Shown: positions 8,832 through 18,024 of the stretch, piece after piece
Layout: every line of letters begins with the position of its first letter
Position numbering within the stretch: the first letter of the stretch is position 1
From: an uncultured Collinsella sp.
GTDB lineage: Bacteria; Actinomycetota; Coriobacteriia; Coriobacteriales; Coriobacteriaceae
DNA length: 51,949 bases
Direction of reading: 5' to 3'
Assembly: GCA_905199225.1 (NCBI GenBank)
Contig: CAJKFS010000015.1
Coordinates: 1 to 51,949, forward strand
Program-made: the position numbers and the translations under genes
Notes under the pieces: generated by a model
Told to the model about the DNA's origin: nothing
The model's input: only the letters and a program-made list of their open reading frames with translations
The model's database searches: none

Positions 8832-10859
8832 ATGGAACAAAAGGCCAAGGAGGCAGCTTCGCACGCTGCGATTCCTGTGAGCATCTCGGCGATGCTCGTC
8901 ACGCTGGGCGTGGTGTACGGCGATATCGGCACCAGCCCTATGTATGTAACCAAGGCGCTCGTTGCCGGCAACGGCGGCATCGGAAGCGTCACGGAGGAGT
9001 TCGTGCTCGGCGCGCTCTCCCTTGTCGTGTGGACGGTCACGTTGCTGACCACCATCAAGTATGTGCTCATCTCGCTGCGCGCCGATAACCATGGCGAGGG
9101 CGGTATCTTTGCCCTGTACAGTCTGGTCAAGCGCTGTGGCAAGTGGCTTATCATCCCCGCCATGCTAGGTGGCGCCGCGCTGCTCGCCGACGGCATCCTC
9201 ACGCCGGCCGTTACCGTTACCACGGCCATCGAGGGCCTGCGCACCATCCCGGCGGTCCATGCCGTGCTGGGCGATGACCAAGGCCGCGTCGTCGCCATTA
9301 CGCTCGCCATCATCATCGTGCTCTTCTTGGTACAGCGCATCGGTACGGCCAAGATCGGTCACGCCTTTGGCCCCATCATGACGCTGTGGTTCCTGTTCCT
9401 GGGCGGCACGGGTCTGTTCTTTGTCTTCCAGCACCCCGCCGTGCTGCTGTGCCTCAACCCGGTGCGCGGCATCGCCTTTTTGCTGAGCCCCAACAACCAC
9501 GCGGGCATCATGATTCTGGGCAGCTGCTTCCTCGCCACCACCGGTGCCGAGGCGCTCTACTCCGACATGGGCCACGTCGGCCGCGGCAACATCTACGCTA
9601 CCTGGCCGTTCGTTAAGTGCTGCCTGCTGCTTTCCTATATGGGCCAGGGCGCTTGGCTTATGAACAACGCTGCCAACCCCGAGCTCATGGGCATTGCCGA
9701 CCTCAACCCGTTCTACCAGATGCTCGCCCCGGGCCTGCGCCCGTTTGCCGTCGGCCTTTCCACCGTCGCGGCCATCATTGCCTCGCAGGCGCTCATCACC
9801 GGCGCATTCTCGCTGGTGTCCGAGGCCAGCCGCCTGGACCTCATGCCGCACATGCAGGTCTTCTACCCTGCCGAGACCAAGGGCCAGCTCTACATCCCCA
9901 TGGTCAACAACGTCATGCTTGTCGGCTGCGTCATCGTGGTGCTGCTGTTCCAGAACTCGGCGCATATGGAAGCCGCCTACGGCCTTGCCATTACGCTGAC
10001 TATGATGTGCACCACGCTGCTGCTCTTCTTCTACCTGCACGAGGAGCGCAAGCTCAAGGTTGCTCCGTGGATCTTCGCGGCCTTCTTCCTTTTGCTCGAA
10101 GGCTTCTTCTTCGTGAGCTCGCTCACCAAGTTCTTCCACGGCGGCTACTTCACCATCCTCATGGCTGCACTCATCATGGGCATTATGGTGTGCTGGTACA
10201 ACGGCACGGCGGTCGAGCAGCGCCAGTTTACACTGCTGCCGCTGCGTAGCTACCTGCCGCAGCTCAAGCGCCTGCGCGACGACGACCGTTACGAGCGCAT
10301 GAGCGACAACGTCGTGTACCTGACCAAGGACACCCATACCGACTACATCGACCGCGACATCGTCTACTCGATTTTGGACAAGCATCCCAAGCGCGCTCGC
10401 GCCTGGTGGTTCGTGAATGTCGAGACCATGGACGAGCCGCATACCTTTGCCTATTCGGTCGAGACGTTCGGCACCGACTACGTGTTCCGCGTGCATCTGT
10501 ACCTGGGCTACAAGATCAACCAGCGCGTCAATGCCTACCTGCGTCAGGTCGTTCAGGACCTGGCTGCCACCGGCGAACTGCCTGCGCAGACGCATGACTA
10601 CTCGGTCTACAAGGATCCGGGTAACATCGGTACGTTCAAGTTCGTCCTGATCCGTAAGCTTCTGGCGCCCGAAAGCGATGTGGAGCCGAGCGAGCGTACA
10701 GCCATCACGCTCAAGTACATCATCCGCCGCGCCGCCGGCACGCCTGCACGCTGGTACGGCCTGGAGAACTCCAACGTGAGCTTTGAGTACGTGCCGCTGT
10801 TCACCAAGTTCAAGGCCGTGAACAAGATGCAGCGCCTGGCCCCCAACGAGCGGCCGTAG
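8832..10859 (+). CDS. kup: Kup family low-affinity potassium uptake transporter
   Basis: This 675-residue inner-membrane K+/H+ symporter has about 12 membrane helices in the first 430 residues and a cytoplasmic C-terminal domain. The N-terminal signature LVTLGVVYGDIGTSPMYV is diagnostic. NHGEGGIFALYSL and GGAALLADGILTPAVTV follow in family order, and the length is close to the 620-680 usual for Kup. GGGAGGA lies 9 nt before ATG 8832. Downstream are a 64-residue membrane protein and a KdpD/KdpE-like sensor-regulator pair in the same direction, which suggests one potassium or turgor-responsive locus. No kdpFABC genes are in the window. Confidence 0.95.
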   Translation: MEQKAKEAASHAAIPVSISAMLVTLGVVYGDIGTSPMYVTKALVAGNGGIGSVTEEFVLGALSLVVWTVTLLTTIKYVLISLRADNHGEGGIFALYSLVKRCGKWLIIPAMLGGAALLADGILTPAVTVTTAIEGLRTIPAVHAVLGDDQGRVVAITLAIIIVLFLVQRIGTAKIGHAFGPIMTLWFLFLGGTGLFFVFQHPAVLLCLNPVRGIAFLLSPNNHAGIMILGSCFLATTGAEALYSDMGHVGRGNIYATWPFVKCCLLLSYMGQGAWLMNNAANPELMGIADLNPFYQMLAPGLRPFAVGLSTVAAIIASQALITGAFSLVSEASRLDLMPHMQVFYPAETKGQLYIPMVNNVMLVGCVIVVLLFQNSAHMEAAYGLAITLTMMCTTLLLFFYLHEERKLKVAPWIFAAFFLLLEGFFFVSSLTKFFHGGYFTILMAALIMGIMVCWYNGTAVEQRQFTLLPLRSYLPQLKRLRDDDRYERMSDNVVYLTKDTHTDYIDRDIVYSILDKHPKRARAWWFVNVETMDEPHTFAYSVETFGTDYVFRVHLYLGYKINQRVNAYLRQVVQDLAATGELPAQTHDYSVYKDPGNIGTFKFVLIRKLLAPESDVEPSERTAITLKYIIRRAAGTPARWYGLENSNVSFEYVPLFTKFKAVNKMQRLAPNERP

Positions 10860-10920
10860 GCGCCGACGGGTTGCACGGAGTTGGTTTTCGATGGACAAGA
10901 TTGAGGCCGGGGAGGTAAAC

Positions 10921-11115
10921 ATGGATACAAAGGCGCTCGATGGCCGTGAGGCGGTGGTCGAAATGGTGCGTGAGGCGCGTGTCGACGCCGCCGAAGATCG
11001 GTTCTTTACGAATCGGGCCAACATGGACATGGCCGACCGCGTGATTTCGATCGTGGTGACGGTGCTTGTCGCGGTGTGCGTGTGTGCCCTGCTCGCGCAC
11101 GTGCTGTTTGTCTAG
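10921..11115 (+). CDS. Small single-span membrane protein between kup and the sensor kinase
   Basis: This 64-residue protein has a charged N-terminus (MDTKALDGREAVVEMVREARVD) and one C-terminal hydrophobic helix (RVISIVVTVLVAVCVCALLAHVLFV). I recognise no family. ATG 10921 is chosen because GGGGAGGT lies 4 nt upstream; an ATG at 10891 has no such site. By size and place it could be a helper peptide of Kup or of the sensor kinase, as small membrane peptides assist other potassium systems, but this is inference. A strong hairpin follows at 11161, separating it from the kinase gene. Confidence 0.6.
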   Translation: MDTKALDGREAVVEMVREARVDAAEDRFFTNRANMDMADRVISIVVTVLVAVCVCALLAHVLFV

Positions 11116-11160
11116 CGACCGCCGGTTGCAAAGGCTATACACTTGGAACCACCACAAGGG

Positions 11161-11200
11161 AAACCACCACAAAGGTGCCTGTCCCCTTTGTGGTGGTTTT
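11161..11200 (+). terminator. Terminator or attenuator hairpin between the small membrane protein and the kdpD-like gene
   Basis: AAACCACCACAAAGG (11161-11175) pairs with CCTTTGTGGTGGTTT, followed by TTGTTTTTG. A partial extra copy of the left arm (ACCACCACAAGGG) lies just upstream at 11149-11161 and could compete for pairing, as in an attenuator. The central CTGTCCCCTTTGTG resembles the GACAAAGGGAC repeat family. Confidence 0.6.
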
Positions 11201-11227
11201 TGTTTTTGAGAGAGGGGCGGGACGCTG

Positions 11228-12853
11228 ATGGACGTCCGTACGGACGGTGATATTGCCGATAGCTTTTGGTGGCGGCGCACAACGCTGACGCGCCGCACTC
11301 CTCTGTATGACGCCTGCGTGTCGGTGGGGCTGTTGGTCGCGGCGACGATTGTGGGCGCGCTGCTCGACCATCCGGGTCTCGCGCCGAGCATCATGATTGT
11401 CTATGTGTTCGCCGTTCAGCTGTGCGCATTCTTTACCTGGAGTCGCCTGTATTGCTTGCTGAGCTCGGCTGCCGCCGTGGCGCTCTACAACTTCTTGTTT
11501 GTCGACCCGCGCTACTCGCTGTCGCTTATCGACCGCGTCTATCCCGGCATGTTCTTCATCATGTTTGTGGTCTCGCTCGTGTCGAGCTCGATTGCGTTGG
11601 CCCTGCGCCGCGCCTTGGCACAGGCTGCCGCTAGTGACCGCCGAACGCATATGGTGCTCGAGACCAACCGCATGCTGCAGCGGTGCGCCGATCAGCAGCA
11701 GATTGTCCATGCCATGGCAACGCAGCTGGCGCGTCTTTCGGGCTGTCCGGTCGTGTGGTACAGCGCCGACGCCGAGGGCGATGACCTGCTGCCGCGTGCG
11801 ACATACACGGCCGTGGGCGATGCCGCGCCGGTGCATGAACTGGCGCCGCAGATGCCGCCGCGGCTCTCGGCGTCCGCCTATGTGGGAACGCCGCTCGATG
11901 CCACTTATGGCGGCTCGGCGTTTTATGGCATCTACCTGACGGTTCGCACGGGCGACGGCTTCGTGCGCTCGAGCGACCCCGCCTCGGTGGTGGGCGTGCT
12001 GGCTATCGTTGCCGAACCCGACGTGCTAACGCACGAGGAACGGACACTTGCCGATGCCATCGTGAGCGAAGGCGAGCTGGCGCTCGATCGCGCCCGCGCC
12101 ATGGAGGCCCGCGAGGAGGCGGCGGTGCTTGCCAAAAATGAGCAGCTGCGCGCCAACCTGCTGCGCTCCATCTCGCACGACCTGCGCACACCGCTTACCA
12201 GTATTTCGGGTAATGCCGACGTGCTGCTCGACCAGGGCTCGACCGGCACCGCCGTGCTCGATGCCCAGACGCGCCGCGGCCTGCTTCTATCCATTCGCTC
12301 GGATGCGCTGTGGCTCAACGCCACCGTCGAGAATCTGCTCGCCATCACCAAGCTCGAGGGCGGCGGTATGCGTCTGTCGACTACGCTCGAGCTCATGGAC
12401 GATATCGTCGAGGAGGCGCTGCGCCACGTGAACCCTGCCGTGCGCGAGCACGACCTTAAGGTGGTGGCGTGCGATGAGCCGGCGCTTGTCAACGTCGATG
12501 CGCGCCTGATGGTGCAGCTGGTGGTCAATCTGGTGAACAACGCCATCACCTATACGCCCGCGGGCTCGCATATCATGATTTCGATTAACGTCGACGATGG
12601 ACGCGTGGCGTGCTCGGTGGCCGACGATGGTCCGGGCATCGCATCCGAGGACCGCGAGCGGATCTTTGAGTCGTTCTATACCGCCAACCATGGTCTGGCC
12701 GACAGCCACCGCAGCGTTGGCCTGGGTCTTTCGCTCTGCCGTTCCATTGCGTTGGCGCATGGCGGTAGCATAGAGGTTGCCGCGGCGGACCCGCACGGTT
12801 CGGTCTTTACGATTGAACTTCCCGCCGCCGACGTTTCGTTTGATAAGGAGTAG
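11228..12853 (+). CDS. KdpD-like membrane sensor histidine kinase (DUF4118)
   Basis: This 541-residue sensor kinase has three to four membrane helices at residues 25-125 matching the DUF4118 membrane module of KdpD. A GAF-like sensor region follows (about 145-275), then a kinase core. The phospho-acceptor is His317 in SISHDLRTPLTSI. The N box is NLVNNAITYTP and the G boxes are DDGPGIA and GLGLSLC. Unlike classical KdpD it lacks the N-terminal KdpD and USP domains (about 370 residues). The start is ATG 11228, 10 nt after GAGAGGGGCGGGAC. It is followed 4 bp later by its response regulator. In view of kup upstream, it probably senses potassium or osmotic state, which is an inference. Confidence 0.88.
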   Translation: MDVRTDGDIADSFWWRRTTLTRRTPLYDACVSVGLLVAATIVGALLDHPGLAPSIMIVYVFAVQLCAFFTWSRLYCLLSSAAAVALYNFLFVDPRYSLSLIDRVYPGMFFIMFVVSLVSSSIALALRRALAQAAASDRRTHMVLETNRMLQRCADQQQIVHAMATQLARLSGCPVVWYSADAEGDDLLPRATYTAVGDAAPVHELAPQMPPRLSASAYVGTPLDATYGGSAFYGIYLTVRTGDGFVRSSDPASVVGVLAIVAEPDVLTHEERTLADAIVSEGELALDRARAMEAREEAAVLAKNEQLRANLLRSISHDLRTPLTSISGNADVLLDQGSTGTAVLDAQTRRGLLLSIRSDALWLNATVENLLAITKLEGGGMRLSTTLELMDDIVEEALRHVNPAVREHDLKVVACDEPALVNVDARLMVQLVVNLVNNAITYTPAGSHIMISINVDDGRVACSVADDGPGIASEDRERIFESFYTANHGLADSHRSVGLGLSLCRSIALAHGGSIEVAAADPHGSVFTIELPAADVSFDKE

Positions 12854-12857
12854 CGCT

Positions 12858-13571
12858 GTGCCGAACTCTGCCGTAAAACCGCTCATCTTGGTCGTTGAGG
12901 ACGACCCCGCCGTTCGCAATCTTATTGTTGCCGCGCTCGAGGCGCACGGCTTGCGCCATATGGCTGTGGAGACCGCCCATGCCGCCATCGCCGCCGCCTC
13001 ATCGCAGGCGCCGAGCATTGTGCTGCTCGATCTGGGCCTGCCCGATATGGACGGCGTCAAGGTGGTGGAGTCGGTGCGCGCATGGTCGGGCATGCCGATT
13101 ATCGTGGTCTCGGCGCGCAGCGAGGATGCGGACAAAATCCGCGCGCTCGATGCCGGTGCCGACGACTATCTGACCAAGCCGTTTTCGGTCGAGGAACTGC
13201 TCGCGCGCATTCGCACGACGCTCAGGCGCCTTTCGTATGCGCAGACGGGCGGCGTTGTCTCCGAGGGCTCGTTCGATACCGGTGAGCTGCATATCGATTT
13301 TGATGCCGGCATCGCCACGATGGATGGCGAGGAACTGCATCTGACGCCGATCGAGTATAAGCTCCTGTGCCTGCTGGCGCATAACGCCGACAAGGTACTG
13401 ACGCACCAGTTTATCCTGCACGAGATTTGGGGCACGGCGACCAAGAGCGACCTGGCGAGCCTGCGTGTCTTTATGGGCACGCTGCGCAAGAAGATCGAGT
13501 CCGACCCCGCGCATCCGCGCTATATCCAGACGCACGTGGGTATTGGTTACCGATTGGTCATCCAGGGATAG
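12858..13571 (+). CDS. KdpE-like OmpR/PhoB family response regulator
   Basis: This 237-residue regulator has a receiver domain with acidic pocket VVEDD, phospho-acceptor Asp58 in LLDLGLPDMDG, and the conserved Lys in YLTKPFS. The C-terminal winged-helix DNA-binding domain ends in YIQTHVGIGYRLV. The start is GTG 12858: AAGGAG lies 8 nt upstream and the next residues PNSAVKPLILVVEDD fit the family. An earlier in-frame start would lie inside the kinase gene. It pairs with the kinase just upstream and probably controls kup or a kdp operon elsewhere; the target is not visible. Confidence 0.9.
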   Translation: MPNSAVKPLILVVEDDPAVRNLIVAALEAHGLRHMAVETAHAAIAAASSQAPSIVLLDLGLPDMDGVKVVESVRAWSGMPIIVVSARSEDADKIRALDAGADDYLTKPFSVEELLARIRTTLRRLSYAQTGGVVSEGSFDTGELHIDFDAGIATMDGEELHLTPIEYKLLCLLAHNADKVLTHQFILHEIWGTATKSDLASLRVFMGTLRKKIESDPAHPRYIQTHVGIGYRLVIQG

Positions 13572-13595
13572 GTCGGCATCCGCCATCCCAATATG

Positions 13596-13660
13596 AGTTG
13601 CGGTGAAATACGGTCTAAATTTGCCTAATTGGGCAAAACAGTCCGTATTCCACCGCAACT
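13596..13660. terminator. Nested bidirectional terminator hairpin
   Basis: AGTTGCGGTGAAATACGG (13596-13613) pairs with 13643-13660 at 17 of 18 positions, and an inner TTTGCC/GGGCAAA hairpin lies in the loop. It sits between the convergent response-regulator and rlmKL genes, which suits termination in both directions. Confidence 0.8.
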
Positions 13661-13664
13661 TTGT

Positions 13665-16223
13665 TTATTTGCCCTTGGGCTTGCTGGCGTAAAACTTTTT
13701 CTTTTTGGGCTTGCCGGCGGGGGAGGGCTTGCCGACAAAGTTGGGCTTGCCGTTGCCGGTCTGCGCGTGCGCGGGCGCCGTTGCGCGAGGCTTGCGCGCC
13801 TCGGGGTTGCGCAGCTCCTCGGTTCGCTCGGCAATCTCCTCGGCGCTAAAGCCGACCTCGGCCATGGCGTCCTCGATGGGCAGGCGGCGCACGATATAGC
13901 AATGGTGCACCTTCTGGTTGCGCGCGAAGTCCTCTGGGATGGTTTGCGCCGTAATGTTCTCCAGCACGACGCCCGCGCGCGCGAGCTTGCGCGTCTCGGG
14001 GCGGAAGCCACGCAGGTTGCAGCTAAAGATGGCGTGGCCGCCCTGTGCGAGCAGGCGCGATACGCCGGCCAAAAGCTCAACATGGTCGCGCTGGACATCC
14101 CAGGTGCGGCGGCCCATCTTGGACGAGTTCGAGAACGTGGGCGGGTCGACAAAGATCAGGTCCCAGCGGTTGCGCGTCTGGCGCTGGTCACGAATCCAGG
14201 CGAGCACGTCGTCGCGCACAAAGTGATGCTGCGGCCCCACAAAGCCGTTCTGGCGCATGTTGCGCTCGGCCCAGTCCAAGTAGGTGTTGGAAAGGTCGAC
14301 CGTCACGGTCTCCTCGACGCCGCCGTCGGCTGCGTAGCAGGTGGCGGTGCCGGTGTAGGCGAACAGGTTGAGGAAGCGGCGCGCCTGCTTGGCGTGCTCG
14401 CGCACCAGGTTGCGGGTGACGCGGTGGTCCAGGAAGATGCCCACATCCAGATAGTCGTCAAAGTTGACGGCAAAGGTGAGGCCGCCCTCTTCGATGAGCG
14501 GCAGACGACGGCGTGCGATGTTGGCGCGCTCGCCCGACGCGCCCTTGCCGGCGCCCTGTTTGCCGTACTGCGAGCCGCCGCGCGAACGCATGCGGGCCTT
14601 GGCGTGCACATGCTCGGCCGGAACATCAAGGATGCGCGGCGCGATGGCCAAGATGTCGAGCATGCGGGCCTGGGCCAACGCGGGATCGATGGTCTTGGGC
14701 GCGGCGTATTCGGCGATGACGAGCCAGCGGCCCGGCGTCTGCGGGCAGCCCTCGTACAGGTCGATGGCGGCGGAGTAGTCGGGCAGGTCGGCATCGTAGA
14801 CGCGGTAGCAGCTCACGCCCTCGCGCTTGGCCCACTTGCGGCGCAGACGGGCATTCTTGCGCAGGCGGTTGGCGAACTGCTCGGACTCGGGGATGAGCAC
14901 GGGCAGCGGCTTGCCGTCGCCCAGGTCGAGCATGGCGGCAGGCTCGGGCATGGGGGTGCCGGCGGCTTCGTCTTGAGCGTCTACGGTCTGCTCCTCGACA
15001 TCTGCGCTGGTCGCAGCTTCAAATGCCGCGGCGGCGTGGTCGAGCGAGGGCCAAACCTCAATAGTTGCCTCTTCATTATTGGGCATGACGGCAATGGAGC
15101 GCGCGGGCTCGGCATGGAGTGCGCGGGCCATAAGGCCATCGCGGGTGAGCGCGGCGACCGGTGCGGCGATAAGCTCGGGCGCGCGGCGCAGCTCGCCGAC
15201 CAGCGTCATGGCGTCGTGCATGAGTGAAAGCGGTGTCTCGGTGGTGTCTGCGACTACGGCGGCTCCGGCGACGGCGCCAGCATGGTCCAGCACGGTGGCG
15301 GACTTGGCGGCGCAAAAGTCGACAAAACGCTTGTAGCCGGCGCACTTGACCATGCGCTCGGCAGTCTTGCGGGCGGCGGGGTCGATGTCTACGGCCACGA
15401 TGCGCGCCTGGCGCTCGCGCGCTGCCGTCTCGCGCTCGCGCGCCTCGGCAAGCAGCTGCTCCCACAGGGCGGCGTCGTGTAGCTGCCAGCCCTCAAAGCC
15501 CCAGCGCTCGCGTGCGGCGCCCGGGGCGCGGTTGGTCAGAATGTTCACGGCCTCCAGCAGCAGACCGCCGCCGGCGCATGAGGCATCGATCAGCGTGGGA
15601 AGGGCTTCATTCTCGTAATCGTCAGCCGTTAACTCGCGCTCGCACAGTGCGGTCCAGCCGACCTGCGCCAGCACCAGGGCGGCGTAGTCGGGGCGCAGCA
15701 CGTGCGTACCCTCGCCGGCGCGGGTCGCTGCGGGCGGCAGACGCTTGAACAGCGGATCGCCCGAAAGGTCCAGGCTGATGCTCGCGCGGCGCTGACGCAG
15801 CGAAAGCAGCAGGTGAACATCGGGATCGGTGGCGTTGACATCGGCGCGACGGCCCGTGGTTTCGGCCAAGCGGTCGCACAATGCGTCCTTGGCGCGCAGG
15901 GCCGAGAAGCGCGTGTTGCGCAGCCGCTCGGTCACGCCGCGGGCGGTGATGGCAATGGTGGCGCCGGGGCGGACGATGTTCTCCCAGGCGATGTCGTAAA
16001 CGCTATCGTACAGCTCATCGGCATCCTGCGCCTCAAAGCGCCCGAGCACCGCAAACACGCGGCTCGCTAGGCGCGACCACAGACAGGCGCGGTAGCCTTC
16101 TTCGAGCTCGCCCTCAAACGTGGCGCGGCCCTTCAGCCGGCGAACATGCGAAAGCCCGAGGCGTTTAAGCTCATCGGCGAGTACGGACTCAAAGCCCTCG
16201 GGGCAGCTTGCGTAAAATTCCAT
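13665..16223 (-). CDS. rlmKL: RlmKL-like bifunctional 23S rRNA methyltransferase
   Basis: At 852 residues this is longer than the roughly 700 of E. coli RlmL. The N-terminus (FYASCPEGFESVLADEL) is a THUMP/RlmL start. LPTLIDASCAGGGLLLEAV begins the N-terminal methyltransferase, where the usual PxCGSGT is replaced by ASCAGGG. The C-terminal half carries the RlmK methyltransferase (RFLNLFAYTGTATCYAA, then LIFVDPPTFSNS, an NPPY-like site). These enzymes make m2G and m7G in 23S rRNA helices. A low-complexity Ala/Glu-rich insert lies around residues 400-430, and a basic tail (GKPKKKKFYASKPKGK) may bind RNA. GAGAGGT precedes ATG 16223. The altered motif in the N-terminal domain makes its activity uncertain. 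Confidence 0.85.
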   Translation of the reverse strand: MEFYASCPEGFESVLADELKRLGLSHVRRLKGRATFEGELEEGYRACLWSRLASRVFAVLGRFEAQDADELYDSVYDIAWENIVRPGATIAITARGVTERLRNTRFSALRAKDALCDRLAETTGRRADVNATDPDVHLLLSLRQRRASISLDLSGDPLFKRLPPAATRAGEGTHVLRPDYAALVLAQVGWTALCERELTADDYENEALPTLIDASCAGGGLLLEAVNILTNRAPGAARERWGFEGWQLHDAALWEQLLAEARERETAARERQARIVAVDIDPAARKTAERMVKCAGYKRFVDFCAAKSATVLDHAGAVAGAAVVADTTETPLSLMHDAMTLVGELRRAPELIAAPVAALTRDGLMARALHAEPARSIAVMPNNEEATIEVWPSLDHAAAAFEAATSADVEEQTVDAQDEAAGTPMPEPAAMLDLGDGKPLPVLIPESEQFANRLRKNARLRRKWAKREGVSCYRVYDADLPDYSAAIDLYEGCPQTPGRWLVIAEYAAPKTIDPALAQARMLDILAIAPRILDVPAEHVHAKARMRSRGGSQYGKQGAGKGASGERANIARRRLPLIEEGGLTFAVNFDDYLDVGIFLDHRVTRNLVREHAKQARRFLNLFAYTGTATCYAADGGVEETVTVDLSNTYLDWAERNMRQNGFVGPQHHFVRDDVLAWIRDQRQTRNRWDLIFVDPPTFSNSSKMGRRTWDVQRDHVELLAGVSRLLAQGGHAIFSCNLRGFRPETRKLARAGVVLENITAQTIPEDFARNQKVHHCYIVRRLPIEDAMAEVGFSAEEIAERTEELRNPEARKPRATAPAHAQTGNGKPNFVGKPSPAGKPKKKKFYASKPKGK

Positions 16224-16298
16224 GGGTGACCTCTCTGGTTGCGTCGCTCCATTATATGATGGATGCCTCGTCTGCCCTTATCCTCGAAAGGAACTCAT

Positions 16299-17126
16299 AT
16301 GATTGATGCGTGCCCCGATTCCGCCGTGCTCTTTTTTGACGTGGACGGCACGCTGACGTCGTTCGATCCCGACGATATGACCGATAAGGACTTCAATGCA
16401 GTCCATCCGTCGAAGGCTGTTGTCGATGCATTTGGTCGCCTGCGCAATGCGGGTCACCAGGCATTTATCTGCACGGGTCGTCCCTTGTGGCTGATTGCCG
16501 ATGGCCTGCGCGCGCTGAACCCGGCGGGTGTCGTTGCCATGGCGGGAGCGACGCTCGAGGTCGAGGGCCGCGTGGTGCATGAGGACTGCTTTGACGAGGA
16601 CGTTATTGAGGAGCTTGCGCGCCGTATGGCCGCGGCAGGGATTGAGGCCTTTTTCGAGACCAACGTGGCTACTTTTGCCCTGGAACCCGCGGGTGTTGAG
16701 CAGTCGTCTCTGATCGGCACTTCTGTGGTGCACAGCACCGAGGAAATGCGCGTCGACGGCAGTCTGCGCGTGGGCAAGGTGTGCATCGTCGCGAGCGACC
16801 TGGCTCGCGTAGCCAACGATGATGGCTTTATCGATCGCGAGTTTGAGTTGTGCAACACCGGTGGTCAGAATCGCGAGCTGAGCCCCAAGGGCATTGACAA
16901 GGGCGTGGGCGTGGCGCGAGCGCTGGAATACCTGGGTCGCACCGGCAACGCGCGCACCTTTGGCTTTGGTGATTCCGGCAACGACCTGGGCATGCTCGCT
17001 GCGGTCGAGACGGCTGTCGCCATGGGCAACGCCATGCCTGAGGTCAAGGCGGTCGCCGACTACGTGACCGACGATGTCGCACACGACGGCACCGTCACAG
17101 CGATGCAGCATTTCGGCCTCATCTAA
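16299..17126 (+). CDS. Cof-type HAD family phosphatase
   Basis: This 275-residue haloacid dehalogenase-like hydrolase has motif I FFDVDGTLTSF near the N-terminus (Asp nucleophile and acid/base), the motif II region FICTGRP, motif III Lys in SPKGIDKGVG, and motif IV FGFGDSGNDLGML. The cap between motifs II and III is of the Cof type. Such enzymes dephosphorylate sugar phosphates, flavin or pyridoxal phosphates; the substrate cannot be read here. AAAGGA lies 7 nt before ATG 16299. The gene is divergent from rlmKL. The next gene, a transaldolase, starts 193 bp later, so cotranscription is possible but not shown. Confidence 0.9.
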   Translation: MIDACPDSAVLFFDVDGTLTSFDPDDMTDKDFNAVHPSKAVVDAFGRLRNAGHQAFICTGRPLWLIADGLRALNPAGVVAMAGATLEVEGRVVHEDCFDEDVIEELARRMAAAGIEAFFETNVATFALEPAGVEQSSLIGTSVVHSTEEMRVDGSLRVGKVCIVASDLARVANDDGFIDREFELCNTGGQNRELSPKGIDKGVGVARALEYLGRTGNARTFGFGDSGNDLGMLAAVETAVAMGNAMPEVKAVADYVTDDVAHDGTVTAMQHFGLI

Positions 17127-17319
17127 TGAATCCCGCGTTCTGACGTTTGCCCAAACTGCGACTCTTTGCTTTTGCATGCTCAATCGATTTATCAATCCAA
17201 ACACTGAGGTGTTTATACCGTTCGCCGAGAAGATAAAAAACCGCAGCTCACGCCTTGATAAACGTAGGTAAAGTGTTTAGCAGTTTACCGGCCTTATGCA
17301 AGCGAAAGGAATCAGGCAG

Positions 17320-18024
17320 ATGGCAATCAAGGTGTTCGCTGACGGTGCAAACCTCGAGGGCATGCTCGACATGTACGAGAACGGCAACGTTCAGGGTTTC
17401 ACGACCAACCCGTCCCTTATGAAGAAGGGCGGCGTGACGGATTACCGCGCGTTTGCCAAAGAGGTCTTGACCCACATCACCGATGTGTCCGTCTCGTTTG
17501 AGGTCTTTGCCGACGACGTCGAGACCATGGAGGTCGAGGCGCGCGAGATCGCTACCTGGGCCGAGAACGTCTACGTCAAGATTCCGTGCGTGACCACCAA
17601 GGGCGGGTCCACCGCCGAGCTGGTGCGCAAGCTTTCGGCCGACGGCATCAAGGTCAACGTCACCACCATCTTTACGCCTACGCAGGTCGATGAGATGGTC
17701 GAGGCCGTTGACGCCGAGACGCCGTCCATCATCTCGCTCTTTGCCGGCCGCATCGCCGATACCGGCGTCGACCCCATTCCGTTTATGACGGAGTCGGTTA
17801 AGAAGGCCGCCGCAAAGCCCAACTGTGAGGTCCTGTGGGCGTCCACGCGCGAGCTCATCAACATTTACCAGGCAGAAGCCTGCGGTTGCCAGATCATTAC
17901 GGTGCCCAACAGCATCCTGGCCAAGCGCAAGAACATCGGTCGCGACCCGTACGAGGTCTCGCTCGACACCGTGCGCGGCTTTGCCAAGGATATCGCCGCT
18001 TTGGGCTTCCATATCCTGCCGTAG
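17320..18024 (+). CDS. Small transaldolase / fructose-6-phosphate aldolase-like protein
   Basis: This 234-residue single-domain class I aldolase is close to the short TalC/FSA-type transaldolases (about 215-220). The Schiff-base Lys lies in NVYVKIPCV, and GFTTNPSLMKKGG near residue 26 is the conserved substrate-binding segment. SLFAGRIADTGVDP and WASTRELINIY are other family blocks. It would exchange dihydroxyacetone units between sugar phosphates in the non-oxidative pentose phosphate pathway, or cleave fructose 6-phosphate. GAAAGGA lies 9 nt before ATG 17320. The last 19 nt of the gene region (GGCTTCCATATCCTGCCGT) are duplicated 155 bp downstream, flanking a structured insert. Confidence 0.88.
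   Translation: MAIKVFADGANLEGMLDMYENGNVQGFTTNPSLMKKGGVTDYRAFAKEVLTHITDVSVSFEVFADDVETMEVEAREIATWAENVYVKIPCVTTKGGSTAELVRKLSADGIKVNVTTIFTPTQVDEMVEAVDAETPSIISLFAGRIADTGVDPIPFMTESVKKAAAKPNCEVLWASTRELINIYQAEACGCQIITVPNSILAKRKNIGRDPYEVSLDTVRGFAKDIAALGFHILP

Noticed and set aside
9165..11030. Long minus-strand frame opposite kup
   Set aside because: Shadow frame in GC-rich DNA with no motifs; kup on the plus strand is unambiguous.
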